Source of the DNA: Burkholderia sp. BCC0506
GTDB lineage: Bacteria; Pseudomonadota; Gammaproteobacteria; Burkholderiales; Burkholderiaceae
Direction of reading: 5' to 3'
Assembly (NCBI RefSeq): GCF_902833145.1
Contig: NZ_CADFEN010000004.1
Span: 124,001 to 188,000, forward strand
Length of the DNA stretch: 64,000 nt
Under the pieces are notes generated by a model, which saw only the letters and a program-made list of their open reading frames with translations, searched no databases and was not told the origin of the DNA. The translations under genes and the position numbers were made by a program. Positions within the stretch are counted from its first letter, which is position 1; each line of letters begins with the position of its first letter. Shown in pieces: positions 1-8,505 of this stretch.

Positions 1-177
1 GCTGCGCAGGAAACGCCCGACCGAGATGCCGCTCGTGCCGGCCTGCTGCGCGATCTGGTCGGCCGTCTCGAGCCCGAGCCGGTCGAGGTTCGCGAGCATG
101 TAGCTCGCGATGCGCTTGGCCGTCGGCGTCAGCTCGGCATAGCGGGATTCGACGGTACGGGCGAACGCGCAGGTCAT
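1..177 (-). CDS. RpiR/MurR-family transcriptional regulator (N-terminal part, runs off window)
   Basis: The gene starts at the ATG at 177 on the minus strand and leaves the window at position 1, so only 59 residues are visible. The visible part reads as the helix-turn-helix of the RpiR family: a run like RYAELTPTAKRIASYML, then TADQIAQQAGTSGISVGRFLRS, the typical recognition-helix segment. Full members add a SIS sugar-phosphate-binding domain, which would lie outside the window. Family members usually respond to phosphorylated sugars or amino sugars. It is transcribed away from the chitinase gene at 779 across a 600-bp gap, so a link to chitin-derived sugars is possible but is only inference. 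Confidence 0.75.
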   Translation of the reverse strand, partial: MTCAFARTVESRYAELTPTAKRIASYMLANLDRLGLETADQIAQQAGTSGISVGRFLRS

Positions 178-778
178 CGGCTGTTAGATCGTTGTCGTTT
201 GATAACGGAATGTCATCCATCTAACAAAACCAATAAAAACGGCACCAGATAAAAAAAACTATGCGGGCGCTGTCGTGAATAGCTTTTTCCGTGTCGCGTC
301 GGGGAGGGCGCGGCGGCGGCCTCGACATCTTCTACCCGACACGGCGGCCGGTAGGCGCCCGGCCCCCGATCGTGGCCAGCCGCGGCTTTTCATGCGATTG
401 ATTGCGCGGATCGAAACGGCAATCAATTTTATTCAGGGATTAAAAAAACAGTGGGATCGTTTTATTTTTAAATGGAGTTAATTGTTGACTTGGTGGATGG
501 GGGTGTTTTGATTTTTGTCAATAAAATTGATTTGCCGGGTTTGTTTTTATTTTCACCTGGATTGTATCGGTGGATTGTGTGCGCATAATGCGGCGTCGTT
601 ATGAGATTCGAATTATTTGTCCTGCTGACGGGGCGGATAAGTGACGGACGGATTGCCTGCCGTGAATCCGCCGCCAGGGAGTGCGCAGCGATGCAGTCGG
701 GCAGGTGCCCCATGGCGTCGTCGGGGCGCGCATTGCGCGCACGTCGGTTGTATGACACACGAGAAGGAGCAGGTGCTC
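178..778. other. Intergenic region between the divergent RpiR-type gene and the chitinase gene
   Basis: About 600 bp without a convincing gene. Two parts are clearly AT-rich compared with the surroundings (about 190-260 and 420-600), as expected of a promoter-bearing spacer between divergent genes. A purine-rich GAGAAGGAGCAG just before 779 is the ribosome binding site of the chitinase gene. No confident -35/-10 pair could be assigned. Confidence 0.4.
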
Positions 779-2224
779 ATGCTGAATCCAGGAGTCGTTC
801 AACAGTTGCGACGGGCGTCGGTGGACGATGCGTCCGCGATGCCGGACCTGTCGGGCAGGAAGATCCTGATGGGGTTCTGGCACAACTGGCCGTCCGATGC
901 GGGGCAAGGGTATCAGGGCGGCCGGTTCGCGGAGATCCCGCTGACGGATATCCCGGAAGCGTACAACGTCGTGGCGGTCGCCTTCATGAAAGGGCACGGC
1001 ATCCCGACTTTCCGTCCGTACAACCTGTCGGACGAGGCGTTTCGCCGGCAGGTGGGCGTGCTCAATGCGCAACAGCGCGCGGTGCTGATTTCGCTCGGCG
1101 GCGCGGACGCGCATATCGAGCTTCATGCCGGGCAGGAGGAGCCGCTCGCATACGAGATCATCCGCCTCGTCGAAACCTACGGCTTCGACGGACTCGATAT
1201 CGACCTCGAGCAGTCGGCGATTACGCTGGCGGACAACCGGACGGTAATCCCGGCCGCGCTTAAAATGGTCCGTGAGCATTATGAGAAGGAAGGCCGGCAT
1301 TTCATTATTTCCATGGCGCCCGAGTTTCCGTATTTGCGGGAAAATGGGGCTTATCTCGCCTACCTGAATGCACTCGATGGTTACTACGATTTTATCGCGC
1401 CGCAGTATTACAACCAGGGCGGCGACGGCATCTGGGTGGAGGGCGTCGGTTATCTGACGCAAAACGACGACGCGCGTAAAGAGGACTTTCTCTACTACCT
1501 CACCGAAAGCATCGTATCGGGCACGCGCGGCTTCGCCCGGATTGCGCACGACCGGTTCGCGATCGGCCTGCCCAGTAATCCTGACGCCGCGGCCACCGGC
1601 TACGTGATCGACGCGCAGGCGGCGATCGGTGCGCTGAAGCGGCTCGACGACGCGCGTCTGCCGATTCGCGGATTGATGACCTGGTCGGCGAGCTGGGACG
1701 ACGGCGTGGACAAGAACGGCCGGCGCTACAACTGGGAATTCGCGCGTCGCTACGGCTTCCTGACGGGCGGCGGCGGGCCGGGCGAGCGGCCCGCCGCGCC
1801 GACCGGCCTGCATTCGCCGAGCCAGACGCAGCACAGCGTGTCGCTTGCCTGGCAGGCCGCATCGGGCCCGCAGCCGATCGTTCGCTATACGGTTTACCGG
1901 AACGACGACCGGATCGCCGACACGACGACGCGATCGTATGTCGACACCGGGCTGCAGGCCGGCGCCACATATCGGTATCAGGTCAGCGCGACCGATGCCC
2001 GCGGCGAGATGTCCGAGCGCAGCGAAGCCGTGACGGTGACGACCGAATCCGGCTCGGGCCCGGGCGAATTTCCGTCCTGGCAGGAGGACGCGTGGTATGA
2101 CCGCGGCGATGGCGTGACCTACGAACGCGTCCGCTACATCTGCATCCAGGAACACACGTCGAACCGGTTCTGGCTGCCGCCTCTCGCCGACATGCTTTGG
2201 CTGGCGCAGCCGGTCACGCGATGA
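779..2224 (+). CDS. GH18 chitinase with FnIII and chitin-binding (CBM5/12) domains
   Basis: A 481-residue family 18 glycoside hydrolase predicted to cleave chitin. The GH18 signature DxxDxDxE is complete (D137, D140, D142, catalytic acid E144), followed by the usual MAPE (about 179-182) and PQYYNQ (about 208-213) strands. A fibronectin type III module spans about 338-422 and an aromatic-rich CBM5/12 chitin-binding module about 430-478. The ATG at 779 was chosen because GAGAAGGAG lies just upstream; an in-frame ATG at 752 has no such site. No Sec or Tat signal peptide is visible, which is odd for an enzyme acting on an insoluble extracellular polymer. The AA10 gene follows after 47 bp with the same accessory modules, so the two very likely form an operon for chitin breakdown. 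Confidence 0.93.
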   Translation: MLNPGVVQQLRRASVDDASAMPDLSGRKILMGFWHNWPSDAGQGYQGGRFAEIPLTDIPEAYNVVAVAFMKGHGIPTFRPYNLSDEAFRRQVGVLNAQQRAVLISLGGADAHIELHAGQEEPLAYEIIRLVETYGFDGLDIDLEQSAITLADNRTVIPAALKMVREHYEKEGRHFIISMAPEFPYLRENGAYLAYLNALDGYYDFIAPQYYNQGGDGIWVEGVGYLTQNDDARKEDFLYYLTESIVSGTRGFARIAHDRFAIGLPSNPDAAATGYVIDAQAAIGALKRLDDARLPIRGLMTWSASWDDGVDKNGRRYNWEFARRYGFLTGGGGPGERPAAPTGLHSPSQTQHSVSLAWQAASGPQPIVRYTVYRNDDRIADTTTRSYVDTGLQAGATYRYQVSATDARGEMSERSEAVTVTTESGSGPGEFPSWQEDAWYDRGDGVTYERVRYICIQEHTSNRFWLPPLADMLWLAQPVTR

Positions 2225-2271
2225 TGCGTGCGGTTCCGCTCGCCTACGCCAACTCAACGGAGCATCACGAT

Positions 2272-3633
2272 ATGGCCAACGTTCGCAGCAAGCAAGTGCG
2301 TCATGGGCATGTGTTTTCCCCCGAGTCGCGCGCGATGTTCGCGTACCTCGACGGAAAACTGAGTTACTACGATGTGAACAGTCTCGAAGCCGGGAAGTTC
2401 TTTCCGGCTGCGGCGGCCGGTCTGCCCGATCCGGTCATTTCCTCGGACGTCGTCAACAACCTGCCGCCGGCCGACGGCCAGCTCGCGAGCGGCGGCTTCC
2501 CGGCCGCGCTGTTTCTCGACGAGCCCGGCACGCACTGGCGAAAGCATCCGGCCAGCCCCGGCGACGTGATCCCGTTTTCATGGGATTATTCGGCGCGCCA
2601 TGCGGCGCGACGCTGGAACTACTTCATCACGAAGCGGAACTGGGATCCGCAGCGCAAGCTGAGCCGCGACCAGTTCGAAGCCGAGCCGTTCCACCGGGTG
2701 GAGTATCTGCTGGAGCCGTATTGGGAGCACGAGGACGGCTTGTGGCCGCCTGCGCCCACCACGCACGAGGTGGTGCTGCCGGAACGGGAGGGCTACCACG
2801 TCGTTCTGGCCGTGTGGGAAGTGGCCAACACGGGCAATGCGTTCTACCAGGTCGTCGATTTCGAGTTTAGCGCTGGCGGCGGCCCGCGCCCGACGCCGCC
2901 GCGGGATCTGCAGGCCGGTGAAATCACGACGTTGTCGATCGAGTTGAACTGGCTGCCTTCGAGCAGTGCGCTGCCGCTCGACTTTTACTCGGTCTATCGC
3001 GACGATCGCCTTCTCGTCAAGGTCGACGCCGGAACGACACGCTTTGTCGACCGGCCGCTCGATCCCGATACCGCGTACGCGTACCACGTTCGCGCCACCG
3101 ACATCGACGGTACGCAGTCGAGCCCGAGCGACAGCATCACCATTCGCACGTTCGGCGACGGCGAACCGCATCCGCCGAAGGCGCCGACGCACCTGCATTC
3201 GATGGGAGAAACCGCGCAGTCGGTGCATCTGATGTGGGGCGAGTCCACCGGCAGTCATCCGATCAAGCTGTATCGCGTGTATCGCAACGGCGTGCCGGTC
3301 GGCGAGACCGTACCGCCGAGGCTCGAGTTCGTCGATACGGGTCTCGCGGCCAGCACGGAGTATCGCTACTTCGTCGCGGCCGTGGATTCGCGCGACTGGC
3401 TTTCGCTGCCGAGCAACGTGCTGATCGCGCGCACACAGGGAGATACCGGCATCCGACCGGCGTGGGAATCCGGCGTGGCGTATTCGACCGGGGACGAGGT
3501 CAGTTACCAGGGCAGCGCATACCGGTGCCTGCAGCCGCATACGTCCAACCCGGCATGGACGCCGGTCGAGACGATCAACGTGCTCTGGGTCGAGATCGTG
3601 CAGCGTACGGCCTCCGCGAATCCGGTGCGCTGA
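2272..3633 (+). CDS. AA10 lytic polysaccharide monooxygenase (chitin-binding protein) with two FnIII modules and CBM5/12
   Basis: A 453-residue protein whose first ~195 residues match the copper-dependent AA10 chitin-active monooxygenases: HGHVFSPESRA at 11-21, SARHAARRWNYFITK around 107-121 and GNAFYQVVDFEF around 188-199. The two copper-brace histidines would be H11 and H110. Two FnIII modules (about 205-300 and 305-400) and a C-terminal CBM5/12 (about 405-445) follow. In characterised AA10 enzymes the brace needs His as residue 1 after signal-peptide cleavage; here ten polar or basic residues precede it and no hydrophobic signal segment exists. Either an unusual processing or export route applies, or the start lies elsewhere, but no better start is seen: GGAG sits 9 bp before this ATG. 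It follows the GH18 gene by 47 bp and probably acts with it. Confidence 0.9.
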   Translation: MANVRSKQVRHGHVFSPESRAMFAYLDGKLSYYDVNSLEAGKFFPAAAAGLPDPVISSDVVNNLPPADGQLASGGFPAALFLDEPGTHWRKHPASPGDVIPFSWDYSARHAARRWNYFITKRNWDPQRKLSRDQFEAEPFHRVEYLLEPYWEHEDGLWPPAPTTHEVVLPEREGYHVVLAVWEVANTGNAFYQVVDFEFSAGGGPRPTPPRDLQAGEITTLSIELNWLPSSSALPLDFYSVYRDDRLLVKVDAGTTRFVDRPLDPDTAYAYHVRATDIDGTQSSPSDSITIRTFGDGEPHPPKAPTHLHSMGETAQSVHLMWGESTGSHPIKLYRVYRNGVPVGETVPPRLEFVDTGLAASTEYRYFVAAVDSRDWLSLPSNVLIARTQGDTGIRPAWESGVAYSTGDEVSYQGSAYRCLQPHTSNPAWTPVETINVLWVEIVQRTASANPVR

Positions 3634-3851
3634 CGTCCGGCTGACACGTCGTCGAGACGCGTGCGCGGCGTTGCGCCGGGCGCACGCGTCAGCGGACCCC
3701 ACATCCGCATGAGAAAAGTGTGATGGCAGGGCTCGACGACGAATGTCGGGCCCGATATCGCTGGGTCGATTATTCGGGCTCCAAAGTTTCGGCGCCTGTT
3801 CTCATTGCGACCGAGTGCACGCACCATGCGATGCGACCCCGTCGAGGCGGC

Positions 3852-4125
3852 GCGTTGAACAAGGCCAAGCTCGCGATGGCGATGCACGGCAAGCGCAAGC
3901 ACTATGCAATGCGCGACATTATGCGCCGGCACTTTACTGCGATGGCCGAATATTGCCTGCTTGGCGATATCGCTACACCGATCGTCGAACGACTCGTTGC
4001 GATGACGCCGCACGCGATCGAATCGGTCGGCAGCGGCCGGCCGGTTTCCGGTGAGGATCGCCGAACGCATCCTGGGCGGATTGCGCTTCGCCGCGCAGCG
4101 ACTGACCGAAATGCTGCGGGAGTGA
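3852..4125 (+). pseudogene. hipA-like kinase remnant (C-terminal fragment, frameshifted)
   Basis: A decayed piece of a HipA-family serine/threonine kinase toxin. In one frame the sequence reads KAKLAMAMHGKRKHYAMRDI with RRHFTAMAE shortly after, the pattern of the C-terminal helical region of HipA (KLAMA, HY, RH). Near 4031-4045 the similarity jumps frame and continues as FPVRIAERILGGLRFAAQ and a stop at 4123-4125, matching the normal HipA C-terminus. No N-terminal kinase half and no hipB antitoxin gene are present. The frameshift and the missing 5' part make it non-functional. It lies between the chitinolytic pair and the oxalate decarboxylase gene, which suggests loss of a toxin-antitoxin locus here. 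Confidence 0.7.
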
Positions 4126-4466
4126 CCCGGTCCCGGTCTGCGGCGGGCAGGTGAAAGCCGGAGCATCGGCATTTCCCGTTCCGGCTTACGCGATAAGAAA
4201 CCCGGGGTCGATGACGGTTGCTCGCAATTACGCGGTGCGCATATCGATTTCTTCCTGTCGGCACTCGTCGCTCCTGCTGCATCGCAATAATTACAAAAAT
4301 TAAAGTCGATCAGATTAAATCATGAATTCAGGTTAATAATTCATTTAATTTTCATGTGATTTTGGATTTAACTTGCGTCACGGGATGTCTGATTTTCGGT
4401 GATTCGAAAAAACGGCAAGTATTCCGTAATGGAAATTCTCTCGATTGCACGAATGAAGAGGAAATC
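4126..4466. promoter_or_regulatory. AT-rich promoter region upstream of the oxalate decarboxylase gene, with an inverted repeat
   Basis: A 341-bp non-coding stretch whose part from about 4280 to 4440 is much richer in A+T than its neighbours. It contains an inverted repeat ATGAATT (4322-4328) and AATTCAT (4338-4344) with a 9-bp spacer, which could be a regulator site. The ribosome binding site of the next gene is GAAGAGGAAA just before 4467. The exact promoter hexamers could not be fixed by eye. Confidence 0.4.
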
Positions 4467-5723
4467 ATGACGAATCTTTCTCGACGCAAAATGCTGGCGA
4501 GCACGGCCGGCGCCATCGCTGCCGCGGGCATCGCGGTCTCGGCCACGGCCGCCTCGTTCGGTAATCCGGACAGCCCGCCGGAAGGCGCGGTGAATGCGCG
4601 CAACCGCCAGAGCCTGACCGATCCGGGGCCTAAAAATCCGGCGATCGCCAATCAATTCCCGTCTTTTCAGGATCCGCCGGCCACCGATATCAACGGGATG
4701 CCGTTATTCTGGGCGTCTTTCAATAATGCACATAAACGCATTCAGAATGGCGGATGGGCTCGCGAGGTGACGCAGGACGATTTTGCGATTTCCGAAACCA
4801 TTTCCGGCGTCAATATGCGGCTGACGCGCGGCGGCATTCGCGAGATGCACTGGCACCAGCAGGCCGAGTGGGCGATCATGCTCGACGGTCGCTGCCGGAT
4901 CACGGTGCTCGACGAACTCGGGCGGCCGTCGGTGCAGGACGTCAAGACCGGCGATCTCTGGTATTTCCCGCCCGGCCTGCCGCATTCGCTGCAGGGCCTC
5001 GGCAGCGACGGCGCCGAATTCCTGCTCGCATTCGATAACGGCCGCGCATCGGAATTCAACACGCTATTGCTGACCGACTGGATCGCGCATACGCCGCCCG
5101 ACGTGCTCGCGCTCAACTTCGGCGTGCCGGCCGACGCGTTCAGGAACGTGCCGCTCGACAACCTGTGGATCTTCCAGGGCGACGAGCCGGGCCCGCTCGC
5201 GGCGGCGCAGCGCGCGTCGGCCGCGTCGGCCGGTGCGCCGCCGCATCCGTTCGTCTTTTCGCTCGGCGACATGAAGCCGGTCAGGAAGACGCGCGGCGGC
5301 GAGGTGCGGATCGCGGACAGCACTAACTTCACCGTATCGACGACCGTCGCGGCGGCGCTCGTCACCGTGCACCCGGGCGGCATGCGCGAGCTGCACTGGC
5401 ACCCGAACGCCGACGAATGGCAGTACTACCTGCAGGGCGAGGCGCGCATGACGGTGTTCGACACGGGGCCGAAGGCGCAGACGGCCGACTTCCGCGCGGG
5501 CGACGTCGGCTATGTGAAGAAGAGCCTCGGGCACTACGTGCAGAACACCGGCCAGACCGATCTCGTGTTCCTCGAGATCTTCAAGACCGACCGTTATGCG
5601 GAGGTGTCGTTGTCAGACTGGCTCGCGCACACGCCGCCGAAGCTCGTCGAAGCGCACCTGAACGTCGCGCCGGACGTGATCGCGCAGTTTCCGCGCAATC
5701 GTCCCGACGTCGTGCCGCTGTAA
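4467..5723 (+). CDS. oxdC: Bicupin oxalate decarboxylase, Tat-exported
   Basis: A 418-residue double-cupin enzyme of the oxalate decarboxylase family, which converts oxalate to formate and CO2 using manganese. Both cupins keep the metal ligands: H128, H130, E134, H173 in the first and H310, H312, E317, H356 in the second. A flexible-lid segment with a Ser-Glu pair (S195, E196) sits where the catalytic glutamate of Bacillus OxdC lies, which favours decarboxylase over oxidase. The N-terminus SRRKML followed by an alanine-rich stretch looks like a twin-arginine signal, so the enzyme is probably periplasmic. The ATG at 4467 has GAAGAGGAAA upstream. The following gene is a manganese-type Nramp transporter, a sensible partner for a Mn enzyme. 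Oxidase activity cannot be excluded by sequence alone. Confidence 0.88.
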   Translation: MTNLSRRKMLASTAGAIAAAGIAVSATAASFGNPDSPPEGAVNARNRQSLTDPGPKNPAIANQFPSFQDPPATDINGMPLFWASFNNAHKRIQNGGWAREVTQDDFAISETISGVNMRLTRGGIREMHWHQQAEWAIMLDGRCRITVLDELGRPSVQDVKTGDLWYFPPGLPHSLQGLGSDGAEFLLAFDNGRASEFNTLLLTDWIAHTPPDVLALNFGVPADAFRNVPLDNLWIFQGDEPGPLAAAQRASAASAGAPPHPFVFSLGDMKPVRKTRGGEVRIADSTNFTVSTTVAAALVTVHPGGMRELHWHPNADEWQYYLQGEARMTVFDTGPKAQTADFRAGDVGYVKKSLGHYVQNTGQTDLVFLEIFKTDRYAEVSLSDWLAHTPPKLVEAHLNVAPDVIAQFPRNRPDVVPL

Positions 5724-5818
5724 CGCCGCCTGCGTCCTGCCGTGGCCGGCGGGCGGCATGCCGGCCGTGGCGGGGCGCAATCCCGAACAGCCGTCCTCAT
5801 TCGAACGGAATACTGACC

Positions 5819-7124
5819 ATGATTCCCGTCCCGAGCAAACCCGCCGGCGGCTTCGCGCTGCCGGGCCGGTCCGCCGAGCATACCGACGGCGCGGCGCGCG
5901 CCGCGCTGGAAGGGCGCCGCACCGGCGTCGCCGCGTTGCTGCCGTTCGTCGGCCCGGCCGTGATCGCGTCGATCGGCTACATGGACCCCGGCAACTTCGC
6001 GACCAATATCCAGGCCGGCGCCGCGTACGGCTACCGGCTGCTGTGGGTCGTGCTGGCCGCGAACGCGATCGCGGCTGTTCCAGGCGATGTCGGCGAAGCT
6101 CGGCATCGTGACCGGCCGCAATCTCGCCGAACTGTGCCGCGACCGTTTTCCCGCGCCGGTCGTGTGGGGCATGTGGATCGCGTCGGAGATCGCCGCGATG
6201 GCGACCGATCTCGCCGAATTCCTCGGCGGCGCGCTCGCGTTCGGATTGTTGTGCCACCTGCCGCTGTTCGCGGGGATGATCGCGACCGCGTTCGCGACCT
6301 GCGCGATCCTCGCCCTCGAAAAGCGCGGCTTCCGGCCGCTGGAAGCCGCGATCGCGGCGCTGGTCGGCGTGATCGGCGCGTGCTATCTCGGCGAACTGCT
6401 GATCGCGCCGCAGGACTGGCACGCGGCCGCGTTCCATCTGGTGGTTCCGCAGATTCCGGATCATGCGGCGCTGACGATCGCGGTCGGGATCATCGGCGCG
6501 ACGATCATGCCGCACACGCTGTATCTGCATTCGGGCCTCACGCAGGATCGCACCGCGCCGCGCGACGACGCCGAGCGGCGGCGGCTCGTGCGTTTCTCGA
6601 ACCGCGAAGTCGTGGCCGCGCTCGGGCTCGCGGGGTTCGTGAATCTCGCGATGGTGATGATGGCGTCCTCGGCGTTTCACATGACCGCGCCGGGCATGAC
6701 CGACATCGGCGACGCCTATCACACGCTGATTCCGGTGCTCGGGCCGGCGGCCGGCGCGCTGTTTCTCGTCGCGCTGCTGACCTCGGGCGTGTCGAGCTCG
6801 GTGGTCGGCACGATGGCCGGGCAGGTCGTGATGCAGGGCTTTATTCACCGTCGCATGTCGATCTGGGTGCGGCGCGCGGTGACGATCGCGCCCGCGTTCG
6901 CGGTGGTCGCGCTCGGCTGCGACGTCACGCGGGCGATGGTGGCGAGCCAGGTCGTGCTGAGTTTCGTACTTCCAATGCCGATGATCGCGCTGCTGATGCT
7001 GTCGGCGCGCACCGACGTGATGGGCGCTTACGCGATGCGGATGCCGCTGCGGATCGTCGCCGGCGCGGCGACGGTCATGATCGTCGGGCTGAATGCGTAC
7101 CTGGTATGGGCCGCATTCAATTGA
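5819..7124 (+). pseudogene. mntH: Nramp-family Mn2+/H+ transporter, interrupted by a frameshift
   Basis: Similarity to Nramp (MntH) manganese transporters covers the whole interval but in two frames. The first frame starts at the ATG at 5819 and contains the metal-binding DPGNFATN motif of TM1; it loses homology at about 6073. Family similarity resumes in another frame as [19 protein letters not shown] from 6075 and runs to the stop at 7124, including the TM6 MPH motif ([12 protein letters not shown]). The junction reads GCG-G-CTG where relatives have Ala-Met-Leu, which fits a 2-bp deletion (or one extra base) at 6074. Repaired, the protein would be about 435 residues, full length for the family. 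As written it cannot make a working transporter unless a second start near 6087 or a sequencing error is involved. It lies 95 bp after the manganese-dependent oxdC. Confidence 0.85.
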
Positions 7125-7142
7125 ACGGGGGCGGGCCGGTGC

Positions 7143-8396
7143 TTACTGCTGCATGTCCGGCGCTTCGCGCAGCCGCCAGATCGCGTTGCACTGCTGGCCG
7201 CCGAGGCTCGTCGCGCGCAGCGTGATGACGGCGCCGGCAGCCACCCGGTACCAGAAATGCGCCATCAGTTCGGTGCCCTTGCGCTGCGCGTGGCCGTCGA
7301 CCAGCACCTCGCACAGCAGCGGCGACGGCGAGCCGGACGGGTGCGTGACGTAGACGTTCAGCCGGGCGATGTCGCGCGTCGCGGTGAACACGATTTCGTG
7401 GTTTCCGCTGCCGACGAGCATCGTGCCGCCCGGCTCGTCGATTGCCTGCAGATAGGCACCCGCGCTTGCCTCGATCGCGGCGGACGCCACGGTCAGCCCG
7501 GCCGATTGCACGTAATCCGCGGCCGCGATGCGTGCGGCGACCGCGTCGGACGGGGCCGGCGTGCCGTCCGACAGCGCGAACGGCCTGCCGTCGCGCAGCG
7601 CGACGTCGGTATGGTTCGCGTAGTAGCGCCACCGGTCGAGGAAGCGGATGTCGCCGGTCATGTGCAGCGCGCGGATCGGCTCGCCGTGGTACCGGAGCGT
7701 CGTCTTGCCGCTGTCCGCATCGAACGATTCGTGAATCCCGTACTTGCTGACGAAGTTCTGGACCGGGTCGAGCAGCGCCGTTTCGCCTCGCGCGCTCCAC
7801 AGGTGCAGGAACGTCGTATCGATGCCGAAGCATTCCTGGAAATCGGTGCCGATGCGGGCGATGCAGTCGCGCAGGTGGTCGGCATAACGCGCCCATGCGT
7901 CGGCGGTCCCGGCGACGAGCCCGGCCTGCAGCGCACCGCCGTGGCGCGCGTTGACTTCGTCGACGACGAGGCGCCAGTGCTCGTCGCGCCGCTCGCCGAT
8001 CAGCGGCGTGACGACGAACGTGCAGAACAGCGGGTCGGGGCACACGTGGAGCCGGTCGTCGCCGATCTGCGAGAACAGGTCGAACTGCGGCGCGCAGAAC
8101 CAGATGTCCGCGTCGTACAGCGCGAGCTTGCGGATCTGCGGATGGCGCGCGCAATAGTCGGCGGCCTCGATGAAGCGGCCGACCGGCAGCGCGTAGGCGG
8201 CCGACGCGTCGATCACGTCGACCGACTGGCTCGCGAGAATCTGCCGCTTGCGTTCGGACAGCCCGTAGCCGATCACCGCGATGCGCCCGTCGTAGCCCGC
8301 GTGCCGCAGCGACAGCAGGAACGGCACGAGCATTTCGTACCACGCGCGGTTGTTGTCGTTGATCGCCACGCAGACCGCGTGCTCGCTCGAATGCAT
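7143..8396 (-). CDS. Putative glycosyltransferase-like protein with C-terminal beta-rich domain
   Basis: A 417-residue cytoplasmic protein with no signal peptide. The first ~270 residues resemble a GT-A nucleotide-sugar fold: an initial strand CVAINDNN, then [15 protein letters not shown] near 90-105, where DAD would be the metal and sugar-nucleotide DxD motif. The last ~100 residues look like a separate beta-sandwich. I recognise no specific family name. It is the downstream gene of the minus-strand pair with the peptide-binding protein (109 bp apart), and converges with the broken Nramp gene. The function (glycan or protein glycosylation) is inference from the DxD context only. Confidence 0.6.
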   Translation of the reverse strand: MHSSEHAVCVAINDNNRAWYEMLVPFLLSLRHAGYDGRIAVIGYGLSERKRQILASQSVDVIDASAAYALPVGRFIEAADYCARHPQIRKLALYDADIWFCAPQFDLFSQIGDDRLHVCPDPLFCTFVVTPLIGERRDEHWRLVVDEVNARHGGALQAGLVAGTADAWARYADHLRDCIARIGTDFQECFGIDTTFLHLWSARGETALLDPVQNFVSKYGIHESFDADSGKTTLRYHGEPIRALHMTGDIRFLDRWRYYANHTDVALRDGRPFALSDGTPAPSDAVAARIAAADYVQSAGLTVASAAIEASAGAYLQAIDEPGGTMLVGSGNHEIVFTATRDIARLNVYVTHPSGSPSPLLCEVLVDGHAQRKGTELMAHFWYRVAAGAVITLRATSLGGQQCNAIWRLREAPDMQQ

Positions 8397-8505
8397 GTTG
8401 GTGTCCCGTTACGTGTGCCCGGCGCGGTACCCGCGCGATGCCGGCTATTGTAGATCGCCACCGCGGCCGCACGGCCCGGCGCCGGCCGCGGCGGCGTGGC
8501 CGCGC

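Noticed and set aside
275-481. A 68-codon plus-strand frame upstream of the chitinase
   Set aside because: Arg-rich first half, no ribosome binding site, no recognisable features.
599-2257. A 552-codon minus-strand frame opposite the chitinase
   Set aside because: Biased composition and no motifs; the opposite strand carries a complete GH18 enzyme.
3720-4154. A 144-codon frame as an intact hypothetical gene
   Set aside because: Only its middle resembles a protein (HipA), and homology leaves the frame before its end, so it is treated as part of a pseudogene.
6087-7124. The 345-codon frame as a complete short transporter
   Set aside because: It lacks TM1 with the essential DPGN motif, which is found intact in the preceding frame, so the two are one broken gene.
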